Assembly (NCBI GenBank): GCA_007116205.1
Contig: SKIY01000030.1
Coordinates: 1 to 15,041, forward strand
Direction: 5' to 3'
DNA from: Candidatus Izemoplasma sp.
GTDB taxonomy: Bacteria; Bacillota_I; Bacilli_A; Izemoplasmatales; Izemoplasmataceae
DNA: 15,041 nucleotides
Position numbers and translations under genes: made by a program. The notes under the pieces were generated by a model, which saw only the letters and a program-made list of their open reading frames with translations, was not told where the DNA came from and ran no database searches. Each line of letters starts with the position of its first letter. The stretch's first letter is position 1. Of this stretch, positions 6,657 through 14,417 are shown piece after piece.

Positions 6657-7421
6657 TTATAATAAAGACTTTCTTTTAAATAGTTGCACAGCACCAAACA
6701 ACAGTAAACCAATAGTGATAGTTCCAATCACTGTTGTAATAAGGAATGTTGTATAACTAATTTGTTCTAACAATAACAAGTTAGGGTATTGTAATAACTG
6801 ATTTGGGAGATACTTTAAAATACCTTGATCAAACATGTTTAAAATCGTAAACAGAATAAAGACGCCAAACGTCAAAGCTGCCGGTGCTAAATAGGATTTA
6901 AACAGCATCGAAAACAAAAGGGCGATATGTCCAATAATGAGTAAGAAAACATAAAAACCTAACATCGCAACTATAAACCTTCCGACATGAAAGACCTCAA
7001 ATAATAAGTAACTATAGGTCATGAAAATGGCTATTGATACTGCTAAGCCAATAAATATCAGCGTGATATACCAAATGCTTTTAGACAAAACATAATGTTT
7101 CCGGCTTAATGGTTTACTAAAAATTAATGGTAAATGGTCTTTTGTGGTATCTCTTGTAAAGAATGCTACACTTAAAAATAAAACGACCATCAGATATATT
7201 TGCGTGAAATTGTTAAAAAATTCGCCATATGCATCATAAACCGTTGGTTCTGTAATCGGTATACAAAATTCATCCATATCAAAAGCGCTTTGTAAGATAT
7301 CATTTAAAAAATACGCTGTTAAAACACTTAACATAGCTAAGAAAATCCCTAAAACAATAATAATGATAAATTTGCTCGTCTTCCATAAATACGTAAAATC
7401 ATATTTAAACAGTGTTTTCAT
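6657..7421 (-). CDS. ABC-2 type transporter permease
   Basis: A 254-residue membrane protein with about six hydrophobic segments: near 20-45, 80-100, 120-145, 155-180, 185-205 and 228-248. Between the first two lies a loop of roughly 35 residues that includes CIPITEP. The cytoplasmic stretch after segment 2 (PLIFSKPLSRKHYVLSK) resembles the KPLSR.. coupling region of ABC-2/YxlG-like permeases. The start is ATG 7419-7421 with GGAGGTG 5 bases upstream; a start at 7442 would run further into the ATPase gene without a ribosome binding site. It overlaps the ATPase gene by 17 bases, indicating coupled translation and a shared complex. The substrate is unknown; lipid, peptide or drug are all possible. 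Confidence 0.85.
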   Translation of the reverse strand: MKTLFKYDFTYLWKTSKFIIIIVLGIFLAMLSVLTAYFLNDILQSAFDMDEFCIPITEPTVYDAYGEFFNNFTQIYLMVVLFLSVAFFTRDTTKDHLPLIFSKPLSRKHYVLSKSIWYITLIFIGLAVSIAIFMTYSYLLFEVFHVGRFIVAMLGFYVFLLIIGHIALLFSMLFKSYLAPAALTFGVFILFTILNMFDQGILKYLPNQLLQYPNLLLLEQISYTTFLITTVIGTITIGLLLFGAVQLFKRKSLL

Positions 7422-8325
7422 GAAGCACCTCCACAAAAACATCTTCTAATGATTTTTCCTGTTTACGCAATGTAACAATATCAATATTCGCCTCGAGAAG
7501 TTGTTTTATGACCTCACGGATCGTTTCTTTACTTTTAATGGTAAACGAGACACCCAAAGGTTTTTTCTGAAGATTAGAGATCATATCCATTGTTTTCATT
7601 TTATTATACAAACTCTCTGGTGATACCGAACTTTCAAGTAAATACTCAAGTGACTGTTGTGCCTGTATAATATTATCGACACGATCTTCTAATATAATTT
7701 TTCCATTCTCAATTAATCCGATGCGATCACATACTTTTTGTGCATCTTCTAATATATGCGTTGAATAAAAGACTGTCATTGATTGCTTAAGGTTTTTAAT
7801 AATTTCTAAAACATCTCTACGCCCTAACGGGTCTAAAGCACTAGTCGGTTCATCCATGATGAGCAATTTTGGTTTATTAAGCAATGCTTGTGCAATTGCT
7901 AGACGTTGTTTCATACCACGTGAAAAACTACTAATTTTTTGAGTTGTATCGGCTAGTTGTACCGAGGCAAACGCTTCGTCTATTGTTTGTGATCGTTGTG
8001 ATTTTGGTAACCCATAACTATCGTAAGCAAACATTAAAAATTCCCGCGCTGTCAAATAACGCGGAAATGAAGGTACGTCTGGTACATACCCAATATATTT
8101 TTTATATTCAATCGATTCTGAATTTATTTGTTTATCTTCAAAAAACAGTTTTCCGCTGTCGTATTTTAAAAACGATAAAACCGCATTAATCGTTGTTGTT
8201 TTTCCAGCACCATTTCTTCCAATAAATCCATACACTTCATTTTTATCTATTGCAATAGAAACATTATCCAATGCTTTAAAGTCACCATAATATTTAGTTA
8301 GATTTTCAATGCGCAAAATACTCAT
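7405..8325 (-). CDS. ABC transporter ATP-binding protein (YxlF/CcmA type)
   Basis: The ATPase that powers the adjacent permease at the cytoplasmic face of the membrane. The 306-residue protein has Walker A G-R-N-G-A-G-K-T at 36-43, signature FSRGMKQ from 134, Walker B LLIMDEP at 154-160, D-loop SALD and the switch histidine His190 (STH). An Asp (Y-V-P-D83) replaces the usual Q-loop glutamine. The C-terminal 90 residues, ending in LRKQEKSLEDVFVEVLHE, are the typical extension of the ABC-2 exporter ATPase group. The ATG at 8323-8325 overlaps the upstream stop as ATGA. Earlier in-frame starts up to 8394 would lie entirely within the upstream gene and precede the conserved N-terminus (LRIENLTKYYG). 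Confidence 0.93.
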   Translation of the reverse strand: MSILRIENLTKYYGDFKALDNVSIAIDKNEVYGFIGRNGAGKTTTINAVLSFLKYDSGKLFFEDKQINSESIEYKKYIGYVPDVPSFPRYLTAREFLMFAYDSYGLPKSQRSQTIDEAFASVQLADTTQKISSFSRGMKQRLAIAQALLNKPKLLIMDEPTSALDPLGRRDVLEIIKNLKQSMTVFYSTHILEDAQKVCDRIGLIENGKIILEDRVDNIIQAQQSLEYLLESSVSPESLYNKMKTMDMISNLQKKPLGVSFTIKSKETIREVIKQLLEANIDIVTLRKQEKSLEDVFVEVLHENTV

Positions 8326-8519
8326 TGTTCTCTCCCTGCAAGTAAATAAATAACCCAACCAACACTTAGCAAAATAACAAAAACTGTCCACCACGTTTTA
8401 TTCATTAATATAACTTTACGATCCGCTTTATGAATATCAATAATAACATAAACTTGAATCGCAACATTAATTAAAATAAAAGGAATAATATACGGTAATA
8501 TCTCTAAAAAAGCTTCCAT
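8322..8519 (-). CDS. Small two-helix membrane protein, YxlE/PLDc_N-like
   Basis: A 65-residue protein with two membrane segments (about 8-28 and 44-61) separated by a charged loop, DIHKADRK, and ending in GREQ. This matches the phospholipase D N-terminal (PLDc_N) type of small membrane protein. Bacillus subtilis YxlE is of this type and is encoded just before the ABC genes yxlF and yxlG, the same order as here. No catalytic residues are present, so an accessory role for the transporter is likely. GGAGG lies 5 bases before the ATG. It abuts the previous gene (stop TAA then ATG) and overlaps the next by four bases. It ends in TGA, evidence that TGA is a stop codon. Confidence 0.8.
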   Translation of the reverse strand: MEAFLEILPYIIPFILINVAIQVYVIIDIHKADRKVILMNKTWWTVFVILLSVGWVIYLLAGREQ

Positions 8520-8963
8520 TTAATCCTCCACCTCAGATGTTAATGCATAGCGTTTTGAGTGTGTTTGCAATGCACTAATTAAATATAAAACCCCAGTAAT
8601 CGTGTTAAATGTTAAGCTGATGCCTCCCCAAATCGCTTGATAAAGATAAACATACTTCGCTTGAGATTCTGTAAATTGTCCCTTCATCATGCGACGAAAC
8701 ACAAACACGTTAACTGTAAACATAATTCCCAATAAAATAGCAATCGCCATAAAAATCGTAACTAAAACAGTGGCGGTTTGTAAAAATATGTCAACGTCTT
8801 GAGCTAACCAGCCACTCTCTAATAAATCTTCTTTAGGAATTGCAGAAACAATGTTAGCAATAATTGTTGCAGCGATAAATACTAATAAAGCTAGCCCTTC
8901 AACAACCAACCCGACAATGGTTAACATTCTTGGGGCATCTTCCATATGATGCATCTTATCCAT
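8520..8963 (-). CDS. Three-helix membrane protein, possibly DUF4064-like
   Basis: A 147-residue membrane protein of unknown function with hydrophobic segments near residues 13-41, 61-89 and 106-128. A short hydrophilic N-terminus (MDKMHHMEDAPR) and a charged C-terminus flank them. The opening MLTIVGLVVEG resembles DUF4064-type membrane proteins, but this is only a guess from appearance. The start chosen is ATG 8961-8963, with GGAG 8 bases upstream; a GTG at 8972 would overlap that site. It is the first gene of the ABC/thioesterase operon and directly abuts the YxlE-like gene, so it may be a transporter partner or regulator in the membrane. Confidence 0.75.
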   Translation of the reverse strand: MDKMHHMEDAPRMLTIVGLVVEGLALLVFIAATIIANIVSAIPKEDLLESGWLAQDVDIFLQTATVLVTIFMAIAILLGIMFTVNVFVFRRMMKGQFTESQAKYVYLYQAIWGGISLTFNTITGVLYLISALQTHSKRYALTSEVED

Positions 8964-9012
8964 TGATATCACTCCGTTTACTCTTCTTAATATTCAAGGT
9001 TTAATTGCCTTA

Positions 9013-9041
9013 ATTATAACTTTTTATGTGTCCCATCACAA
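9013..9041 (-). promoter_or_regulatory. Candidate promoter of the ABC/thioesterase operon
   Basis: On the minus strand TTGTGA (9041-9036), 17 bases, and TATAAT (9018-9013) lie inside and at the stop codon of the CDGSH gene. They are 50 bases before the 8963 start. The consensus -10 and exact spacing are good, the -35 partial. Read-through from the CDGSH gene is also possible, since no terminator hairpin is seen between them. Confidence 0.55.
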
Positions 9042-9253
9042 TAGGGTGCGTTAGATGTTTGTTTACATCCACATAAAAATACTTTTTTTGTTTCGTGTGC
9101 CGTAAATACTTTCGGTTTTATTTCCGTTGATTGGTGCGATCCATCACAATAGGGTTGCGCATCACTACGACCGCATTGACACCATGCATATGTCTTTCCT
9201 GCTTCGACTTCAACACTATAAGGACCTTTTTGAGCAATGACTGGTTTATCCAT
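9014..9253 (-). CDS. CDGSH iron-sulfur domain protein, two motifs
   Basis: A 79-residue protein with two CDGSH-type cluster-binding motifs. The first has C25, C27, C36 and H40 in C-x-C-x8-C-D-G-S-H. The second has C61, C63, C72 and H76 in C-x-C-x8-C-D-G-T-H. Each Cys3-His set would hold a redox-active [2Fe-2S] cluster. One chain carrying two clusters is like mitochondrial CISD3 (MiNT) rather than the homodimeric single-motif mitoNEET. There is no signal peptide or membrane anchor, so it is cytoplasmic; electron transfer or cluster handling is the likely role. AGGAGGG lies 8 bases before the ATG, and an extended -10 (9278-9286) drives it divergently from the deaminase gene. Confidence 0.92.
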   Translation of the reverse strand: MDKPVIAQKGPYSVEVEAGKTYAWCQCGRSDAQPYCDGSHQSTEIKPKVFTAHETKKVFLCGCKQTSNAPYCDGTHKKL

Positions 9254-9277
9254 AATTGAATCCCTCCTATATTAGCT

Positions 9278-9286
9278 ATTATAGCA
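9278..9286 (-). promoter_or_regulatory. Extended -10 promoter of the CDGSH gene
   Basis: On the minus strand the sequence is TGCTATAAT, a perfect extended -10 element 25 bases before the ATG. No good -35 box is seen at 17 bases. Confidence 0.6.
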
Positions 9287-9344
9287 TTCTAAAACCGTCT
9301 TAGATATTTTTTTTAGAAAATATATATTAATTCTTACATCTTAG

Positions 9345-9350
9345 TATAAT
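9345..9350 (+). promoter_or_regulatory. Candidate -10 box of the deaminase gene
   Basis: TATAAT lies 20 bases before the ATG at 9371, leaving a leader of about 14 bases. The region 17-18 bases upstream is an AT run (TATATA) without a clear -35. Confidence 0.45.
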
Positions 9351-9370
9351 AGAGATGAAAGGATGATAGC

Positions 9371-9751
9371 ATGAACTTTAAAATTTTATATGATAAAGCG
9401 CTCACCGTCGCAAAAGAACGAACATTAAGTCCTACAGCAGTAGCTGGTAGTGTCGGCGCTGCAATCCTCACTGACAAAAATAATCTATACACTGGTGTTT
9501 GCATAGATACCGCTTGTAGTATGGGTTTTTGTGCAGAACACGCAGCTGCAGCTGCAATGATTACTGCTGGTGAACATCAGATAATAAAAATGATTGCTGT
9601 ACGTTATGATGGAACGATTGTATCCCCGTGTGGTAGATGTCGCGAGTTTATTTCACAACTGCACATAAACAATATGTTGTGTGAGGTAAAAATATCTGAA
9701 ACAACCGTGAAAAAGCTTTCAGAACTACTCCCAAATGACTGGAAATCCTAA
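9371..9751 (+). CDS. Cytidine deaminase-like protein
   Basis: A 126-residue member of the zinc-dependent cytidine deaminase fold. C54-A-E56 gives one zinc ligand and the proton-shuttling glutamate; P86-C87-G-R-C90-R-E gives the other two cysteine ligands. Length suits the tetrameric Cys-type enzymes (125-135). However, the N-x-E segment that holds the ribose in classical cytidine deaminases (as in GCNVENAS) is here G42-V-C-I-D-T-A-C, so nucleoside binding must differ. The closest feel is the blasticidin-S-deaminase/Cda-like branch, and the true substrate may not be cytidine. AAAGGA precedes the ATG by 8 bases. It stands alone, divergent from the CDGSH gene, with 75 bases before the alpha-glucosidase gene. 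Confidence 0.85.
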   Translation: MNFKILYDKALTVAKERTLSPTAVAGSVGAAILTDKNNLYTGVCIDTACSMGFCAEHAAAAAMITAGEHQIIKMIAVRYDGTIVSPCGRCREFISQLHINNMLCEVKISETTVKKLSELLPNDWKS

Positions 9752-9763
9752 CGGATATATTCG

Positions 9764-9792
9764 TTGTCATCTCATCTCGCAAATGTTACTAT
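9764..9792 (+). promoter_or_regulatory. Promoter of the alpha-glucosidase gene
   Basis: TTGTCA (9764-9769), a 17-base spacer and TACTAT (9787-9792) preceded by TG at 9784-9785 combine a good -35 with an extended -10. The leader is about 28 bases, with AGGAGG at 9816-9821. Confidence 0.7.
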
Positions 9793-9826
9793 ATAAATAC
9801 TAATTACGCATATTTAGGAGGACTTT

Positions 9827-11512
9827 ATGAAAAAATATTGGTGGCAAGACGCTATAATTTATCAAGTCTATTTAAGAAGCTTCCAAGATACCAATCAAGA
9901 TGGTATTGGAGATATAAATGGTGTTATTCAACATTTGGATTACCTCAAAAATTTGGGAGTAAACACATTGTGGATATCTCCACATTACGATTCACCTATG
10001 GATGATAACGGCTATGATGTTCGTGACTTCTTTAAAGTAAGTGAGGATTATGGTACGATTGATGACTTTAAAGCTTTACTTGATGAAGCCCACAAAAAAG
10101 ACATGAAAGTCATTACCGATTTGGTACTAAATCATACCTCTGACGAACACCCTTGGTTTCAAGCCGCAAAAGATCCGAATCACCCTGAACACGAACATTA
10201 TCATGATTATTATATTTGGCAACCACCCAAGTTTGACAAAAAAGGTAATCGCCAACACCCAACACAATGGGTATCATGGTTCGGTGGTCCTGTCTGGGAA
10301 TATAACCCTCCAACGAAATCCTATTATTTACATATATTCAGTAAAAAAATGCCTGATTTAAACTGGCGCAATAAAGCCATGCGCGAATCTTTAAAACAAG
10401 TGATTAAATGGTGGATTGATTTAGGGGTTGATGGCTTCCGTGTAGACGCATCGAATCATCTAGAAAAAAACTGGGACTTCCCTGATGCCAAACCAGGTTA
10501 TGAGCATTTTTCAAGTCTTCCAAAACACCATGACTACTTAGAAGAACTTGGAAAAGAATTGTTTAAACCTAATAATTTGCTTATTATTGGAGAAGCTGGA
10601 GGCGCTACACGTAAGGAAGCAATTCAGTATGCAGGCTTTGATTCAAATGAGTTTAATATGCTTATTCAATTTGAACACTGTTGGGCAGATACAGATGAGA
10701 CGAATACATTAACCCCTGGTAAATGGGCCAAAGGTTCGATTGATCTTCCGAAAATAAAAAACTCTTTTGCTTATTGGATTGATGTTTTTAAAGGTAAAGG
10801 CTGGAATACCATATACTGGGCAAATCACGATCAACCACGCATCGTATCACACTATGGTGATGATAAAAAATATCATGAAAGAAGTGCAAAAATGCTCGCT
10901 TTTTCACTTTATCTGTTACCAGGTACTCCAATTATCTATTATGGAGAAGAAATCGGTATGACCAATGTCGATTATCAAAACCTCGGTGATTTTAGAGATG
11001 TTGAGGTCTTCACAGAATACGATAATTTCATGAGTTATGGTGCTTCACACGAAGTTGCAATGCAAGCGCTAAGAGATCGTTCAAGAGATAACGCACGTTC
11101 ACCAATGCAATGGAACGACACAGCGTATGCTGGGTTTAGTAAGGTTACGCCTTGGATAAACGTTAATGGTAATTATCAAAATATTAACGTTAAAAAGCAA
11201 CTCAATAAAGAAGATTCAATTTACCAAACCTATCGTGCGCTATTACAGTTGCGTAAGCAAGAAAATTTACCGTATGCAGATGTAAATTTTTATGACTTAG
11301 ATCATCCTCAAACCTTTAATTATGAAGTAAAAGGACAAAAACATAACTATTTAGTCCTTTGTAATTTTAAATCGACAGAAATTAAAATGAACAAACTACC
11401 GTCTTTGAATGAATATACACTTTTTATGGCGAATGTAGATGTGAATGATGTTTTAAGCACAACGTATTCGCCCTTTGAAGCACGTATTTATAGAAAGCCT
11501 ATAAAAGCATAA
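9827..11512 (+). CDS. GH13 alpha-glucosidase / oligo-1,6-glucosidase family
   Basis: A cytoplasmic 561-residue glycoside hydrolase that would release glucose from imported malto- or isomalto-oligosaccharides. The N-terminal barrel has the calcium loop DTNQDGIGD (21-29), region I DLVLNHTS (98-105), MPDLN (175-179) and region II GFRVDASNH with nucleophile Asp207. Region III is GEAGG with acid/base Glu256, and region IV is NHDQPR with Asp335. This is the GH13_31 pattern of MalL, isomaltase and trehalose-6-phosphate hydrolase. After the nucleophile stands Ala208, where oligo-1,6-glucosidases usually have Val; that hints at alpha-1,4 activity, but does not prove it. There is no signal peptide. AGGAGG lies 5 bases before the ATG. 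The pullulanase gene follows 122 bases later with its own promoter. Confidence 0.92.
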   Translation: MKKYWWQDAIIYQVYLRSFQDTNQDGIGDINGVIQHLDYLKNLGVNTLWISPHYDSPMDDNGYDVRDFFKVSEDYGTIDDFKALLDEAHKKDMKVITDLVLNHTSDEHPWFQAAKDPNHPEHEHYHDYYIWQPPKFDKKGNRQHPTQWVSWFGGPVWEYNPPTKSYYLHIFSKKMPDLNWRNKAMRESLKQVIKWWIDLGVDGFRVDASNHLEKNWDFPDAKPGYEHFSSLPKHHDYLEELGKELFKPNNLLIIGEAGGATRKEAIQYAGFDSNEFNMLIQFEHCWADTDETNTLTPGKWAKGSIDLPKIKNSFAYWIDVFKGKGWNTIYWANHDQPRIVSHYGDDKKYHERSAKMLAFSLYLLPGTPIIYYGEEIGMTNVDYQNLGDFRDVEVFTEYDNFMSYGASHEVAMQALRDRSRDNARSPMQWNDTAYAGFSKVTPWINVNGNYQNINVKKQLNKEDSIYQTYRALLQLRKQENLPYADVNFYDLDHPQTFNYEVKGQKHNYLVLCNFKSTEIKMNKLPSLNEYTLFMANVDVNDVLSTTYSPFEARIYRKPIKA

Positions 11513-11571
11513 TGTATTTTAGTATTTCCTTAGTGCAAATCAGAATTATGACACCATATTTAATGTATATA

Positions 11572-11580
11572 TGCTATAAT
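11572..11580 (+). promoter_or_regulatory. Extended -10 promoter of the pullulanase gene
   Basis: TGCTATAAT, in an AT-rich stretch 54 bases before the ATG. No good -35 is seen at 17 bases. Confidence 0.6.
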
Positions 11581-11594
11581 ATATATTAACTTTT

Positions 11595-11609
11595 TATTGC
11601 TTTGCAATA
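11595..11609 (+). other. Small perfect inverted repeat in the pullulanase leader
   Basis: TATTGC-TTT-GCAATA, a 6-bp perfect stem with a 3-base loop, sits between the promoter and the ribosome binding site (AGGAGG at 11623-11628). It could be a weak leader hairpin or an operator half-site pair. No known regulator motif was recognised. Confidence 0.4.
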
Positions 11610-11634
11610 GATTGATACATTTAGGAGGAATTAT

Positions 11635-14412
11635 ATGATTTCGAGAAAAAAAATACTTGTATTTGCATTAATTTTTTTAAGTCTTTTTGTAGCAGCATGC
11701 TCACGTAAAGATGACAGTGATGATGGCGCAATGCTTCATGTGCATTATTATCGCTTTGATGAGAGTTATGATGATTGGTCATTATGGTTATGGCCTCATG
11801 AACCAGATGCTTTAGAAGGTGGACAATTCTTCTTTGAAGACGAAGATGATTATGGTGTTGTCTTCAGCATGCCTATCAAAGGTAGCCCTTTTGAGCAATC
11901 AACCACTATCGGTATTATCGTTCGTGGCGTGGATGACTGGAGTAAAGATGTTGATCCAGATCGATATATAGATATGACTCGGACAGATGAAGATGGTAAT
12001 GTTCATGTTTATCTTGTTGAAAATACCTATGAGATTTTTTATGGAATTGATGAAGTTGATTTATCTGATCAAGTTTCATTTGCACAGTTTGTTGACGAAT
12101 ACACTATTCAGTTTCGTCTAACTTCAGCCGTTACAGCTTCTGATGTTACAATCTATAAGAATGATCAGCCTGTCTCTACTGAATCGTTTACTATGAATAC
12201 GGTAAATGGAAGTATTAAGATTACAGAAACTTTAGATTTAACTCAAACCTATCATATCGAAGTTGATTTTGGAGATGGTACTTCAGATAGAAGACTCATA
12301 CGCTTTGATGGATTCTATGATAGCGATGCTTTCCATGATGCTTTTTATTTTGATGGTGAGCTTGGTGTTATTTATGGTACAAATGAAACGACTTTCAGGC
12401 TTTGGGCTCCAATCAGTGATTCTGTTACCTTAAATCTATACACTAAAGGGCACCTTGCAAATCAAACTGATTATCAAGGGAACACTGGTGTTGATGACCC
12501 TTACGAAACTATCGGTATGACTGCGATGGATAAAGGTGTCTTTGAGACAACTGTTTCAGGGGATTTAGATGGTGTTTATTATACATTCACCGTAACAAAC
12601 GATGGTGTAGGTCATGAAATTGTTGACCCATATGCTTATTCGGCTGGTGTTAACGGACAGCGTGGTATGGTTGTTGATTTTAGTGAAACCAATCCTAATG
12701 GTTGGGAGTATGGTGTCCGTCCAAATACAATGGAACATTATACTGATGCCATTATTTATGAACTTCATGTTCGTGATTTTACATCGCATGAATCATGGAA
12801 CGGTACTGATGCATGGCGTGGAAAATTCCTTGGTCTTACCGAACGTGGTACTACGTATAAAGGTGTTAAAACTGGTTTAGACCATATACTTGAACTTGGT
12901 GTTACTCACGTTCAGTTTATTCCGATTTTTGACCATGGTATTATCGATGAAACCCGTCTTAAAGATGAAAGTTATCACGGTATCCATGATGGTATCTTCA
13001 ATTGGGGATATATGCCGGAACACTTTAATGTTGTTGAAGGTAGTTACTCAACAGATCCATATAATGGTCATGTACGTATTAACGAATTAAAACAAATGGT
13101 CCAAAAATTCCATGAGAATGACCTCCGTGTCATTATGGATGTTGTCTACAATCATACAGGTAAATCCGCAGATTCAAACTTTGATCGTATTTTACCAGGG
13201 TATTACTTCCGTATGAACGAAGATGGTTCGTTCTCTAATGGTAGTGGAACTGGTAATGAAACTGCGTCAGAGCGTTCAATGGTTCGCAAGTTCTTTGTTG
13301 ATTCTTTAGTTTTTTGGACAGAAGAATACAATATTGATGGTTACCGTTTCGACTTAATGAAACTGCATGATATTGAGACTATGAATCAAATTGCGGATGC
13401 ATTACATGCAATTGATCCGACAATCATAATATTCGGTGAACCTTGGACAGGGGGCGCAACACCGCTTTCTGATTCAGATGCTGCTTTCAATCAAAATCTT
13501 GATCAGATGCCTGGTATTGGTGTCTTTAATGATGACACACGTGACGCAATAAAAGGTAGTGTATTCAACTATCGTGGTACTGGCTTTGTGCAAGGTGCTC
13601 GTAACCAAGATCCCTCAATCATGCTGGGAATTACTGGTGGAACCGCGCAAGACAATTTACCAATCGCATTCCTGCCTAAAGGCGCATGGGCAATGGAGCC
13701 AACACAAACGATTAATTATGTTACTGCTCATGATAACAACACCCTCCACGATAAACTGAAACTTAGTGCACTAGATAGTGATTGGGAAGAAATTGTAAGA
13801 ATGCAAAGACAAGCAAATGCCATAATATTAACTTCTCAAGGTGTTTCCTTCTTACATGCAGGTGTAGAAATTATGAGAAGCAAACCATGTGTAGAGCCTG
13901 ATTTTGGGGAATATACATGTGATCCTGATGGCTTATACGATCACAACTCATATCGATCACCAGATGAAGTAAATCAAATAGATTGGCAATGGAAAGTCGA
14001 TAACTATGATACATTCGAATACTATCGTATGCTTATCGAACTTCGAAAAACAAAAGATATCTTCCGACTGCCAACAGCTGAAGCGATATCACAACAATTA
14101 CAACTTATTCCTAACAGCGAGAATGGTTTTGTTTCATTCTTATTACATGATAACGATGACTTATGGAAAACTACTTACATAATGCACAATAGTGGCCGCG
14201 AAGCACGTCAAATTACTTTACTAGATGGTTCATGGAATCTTATTGGAACCACAGATGCTTTCGGTGAACCAACAACAATTACTATTGGTAATCAATCCTT
14301 TGACAGTTTTACTATTTTAGATACTTATCAAGGTGGCACTACGATTACACTGCAGCCAAACGATACATTAATTTTCTACAGCGAAACAACCCAGCGTTGG
14401 ACAGAGGATTAA
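11635..14412 (+). CDS. pulA: Surface-anchored type I pullulanase (GH13_14) lipoprotein
   Basis: Debranching enzyme that hydrolyses alpha-1,6 bonds of pullulan and branched starch at the cell surface. The 925-residue protein starts with a lipoprotein signal ending in LFVAAC, so Cys22 would carry the lipid. A CBM41 starch-binding domain follows (about 33-130; HVHYYRFDE...W48, W51, W53). Next come a linker/X45-like domain and a CBM48 beta-sandwich (about 240-345; TTFRLWAPISDSV). The barrel (about 365-800) shows FNWGYMP at 455-461 (usually YNWGYDP), DVVYNHT from Asp502, and GYRFDLMK with nucleophile Asp573. It continues with GEPW with acid/base Glu602 and AHDN with Asp700. A C-terminal beta-domain completes it. 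AGGAGG lies 6 bases before the ATG. It probably works upstream of the alpha-glucosidase and with the convergent amylase. Confidence 0.95.
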   Translation: MISRKKILVFALIFLSLFVAACSRKDDSDDGAMLHVHYYRFDESYDDWSLWLWPHEPDALEGGQFFFEDEDDYGVVFSMPIKGSPFEQSTTIGIIVRGVDDWSKDVDPDRYIDMTRTDEDGNVHVYLVENTYEIFYGIDEVDLSDQVSFAQFVDEYTIQFRLTSAVTASDVTIYKNDQPVSTESFTMNTVNGSIKITETLDLTQTYHIEVDFGDGTSDRRLIRFDGFYDSDAFHDAFYFDGELGVIYGTNETTFRLWAPISDSVTLNLYTKGHLANQTDYQGNTGVDDPYETIGMTAMDKGVFETTVSGDLDGVYYTFTVTNDGVGHEIVDPYAYSAGVNGQRGMVVDFSETNPNGWEYGVRPNTMEHYTDAIIYELHVRDFTSHESWNGTDAWRGKFLGLTERGTTYKGVKTGLDHILELGVTHVQFIPIFDHGIIDETRLKDESYHGIHDGIFNWGYMPEHFNVVEGSYSTDPYNGHVRINELKQMVQKFHENDLRVIMDVVYNHTGKSADSNFDRILPGYYFRMNEDGSFSNGSGTGNETASERSMVRKFFVDSLVFWTEEYNIDGYRFDLMKLHDIETMNQIADALHAIDPTIIIFGEPWTGGATPLSDSDAAFNQNLDQMPGIGVFNDDTRDAIKGSVFNYRGTGFVQGARNQDPSIMLGITGGTAQDNLPIAFLPKGAWAMEPTQTINYVTAHDNNTLHDKLKLSALDSDWEEIVRMQRQANAIILTSQGVSFLHAGVEIMRSKPCVEPDFGEYTCDPDGLYDHNSYRSPDEVNQIDWQWKVDNYDTFEYYRMLIELRKTKDIFRLPTAEAISQQLQLIPNSENGFVSFLLHDNDDLWKTTYIMHNSGREARQITLLDGSWNLIGTTDAFGEPTTITIGNQSFDSFTILDTYQGGTTITLQPNDTLIFYSETTQRWTED

Positions 14413-14417
14413 CATAA

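Noticed and set aside
7422..7442. Longer start for the ABC-2 permease
   Set aside because: It would add seven residues (MFLWRCF) with no ribosome binding site, while ATG 7419-7421 has GGAGGTG at the right distance.
8326..8394. Longer start for the ABC ATPase
   Set aside because: It would lie inside the YxlE-like gene in another frame and precede the conserved N-terminus; ATG 8325 gives the common ATGA overlap.
12565..13090. Several short frames on both strands within the pullulanase gene
   Set aside because: All overlap a well-supported GH13 domain in another frame; their composition looks like a frame-shifted shadow.
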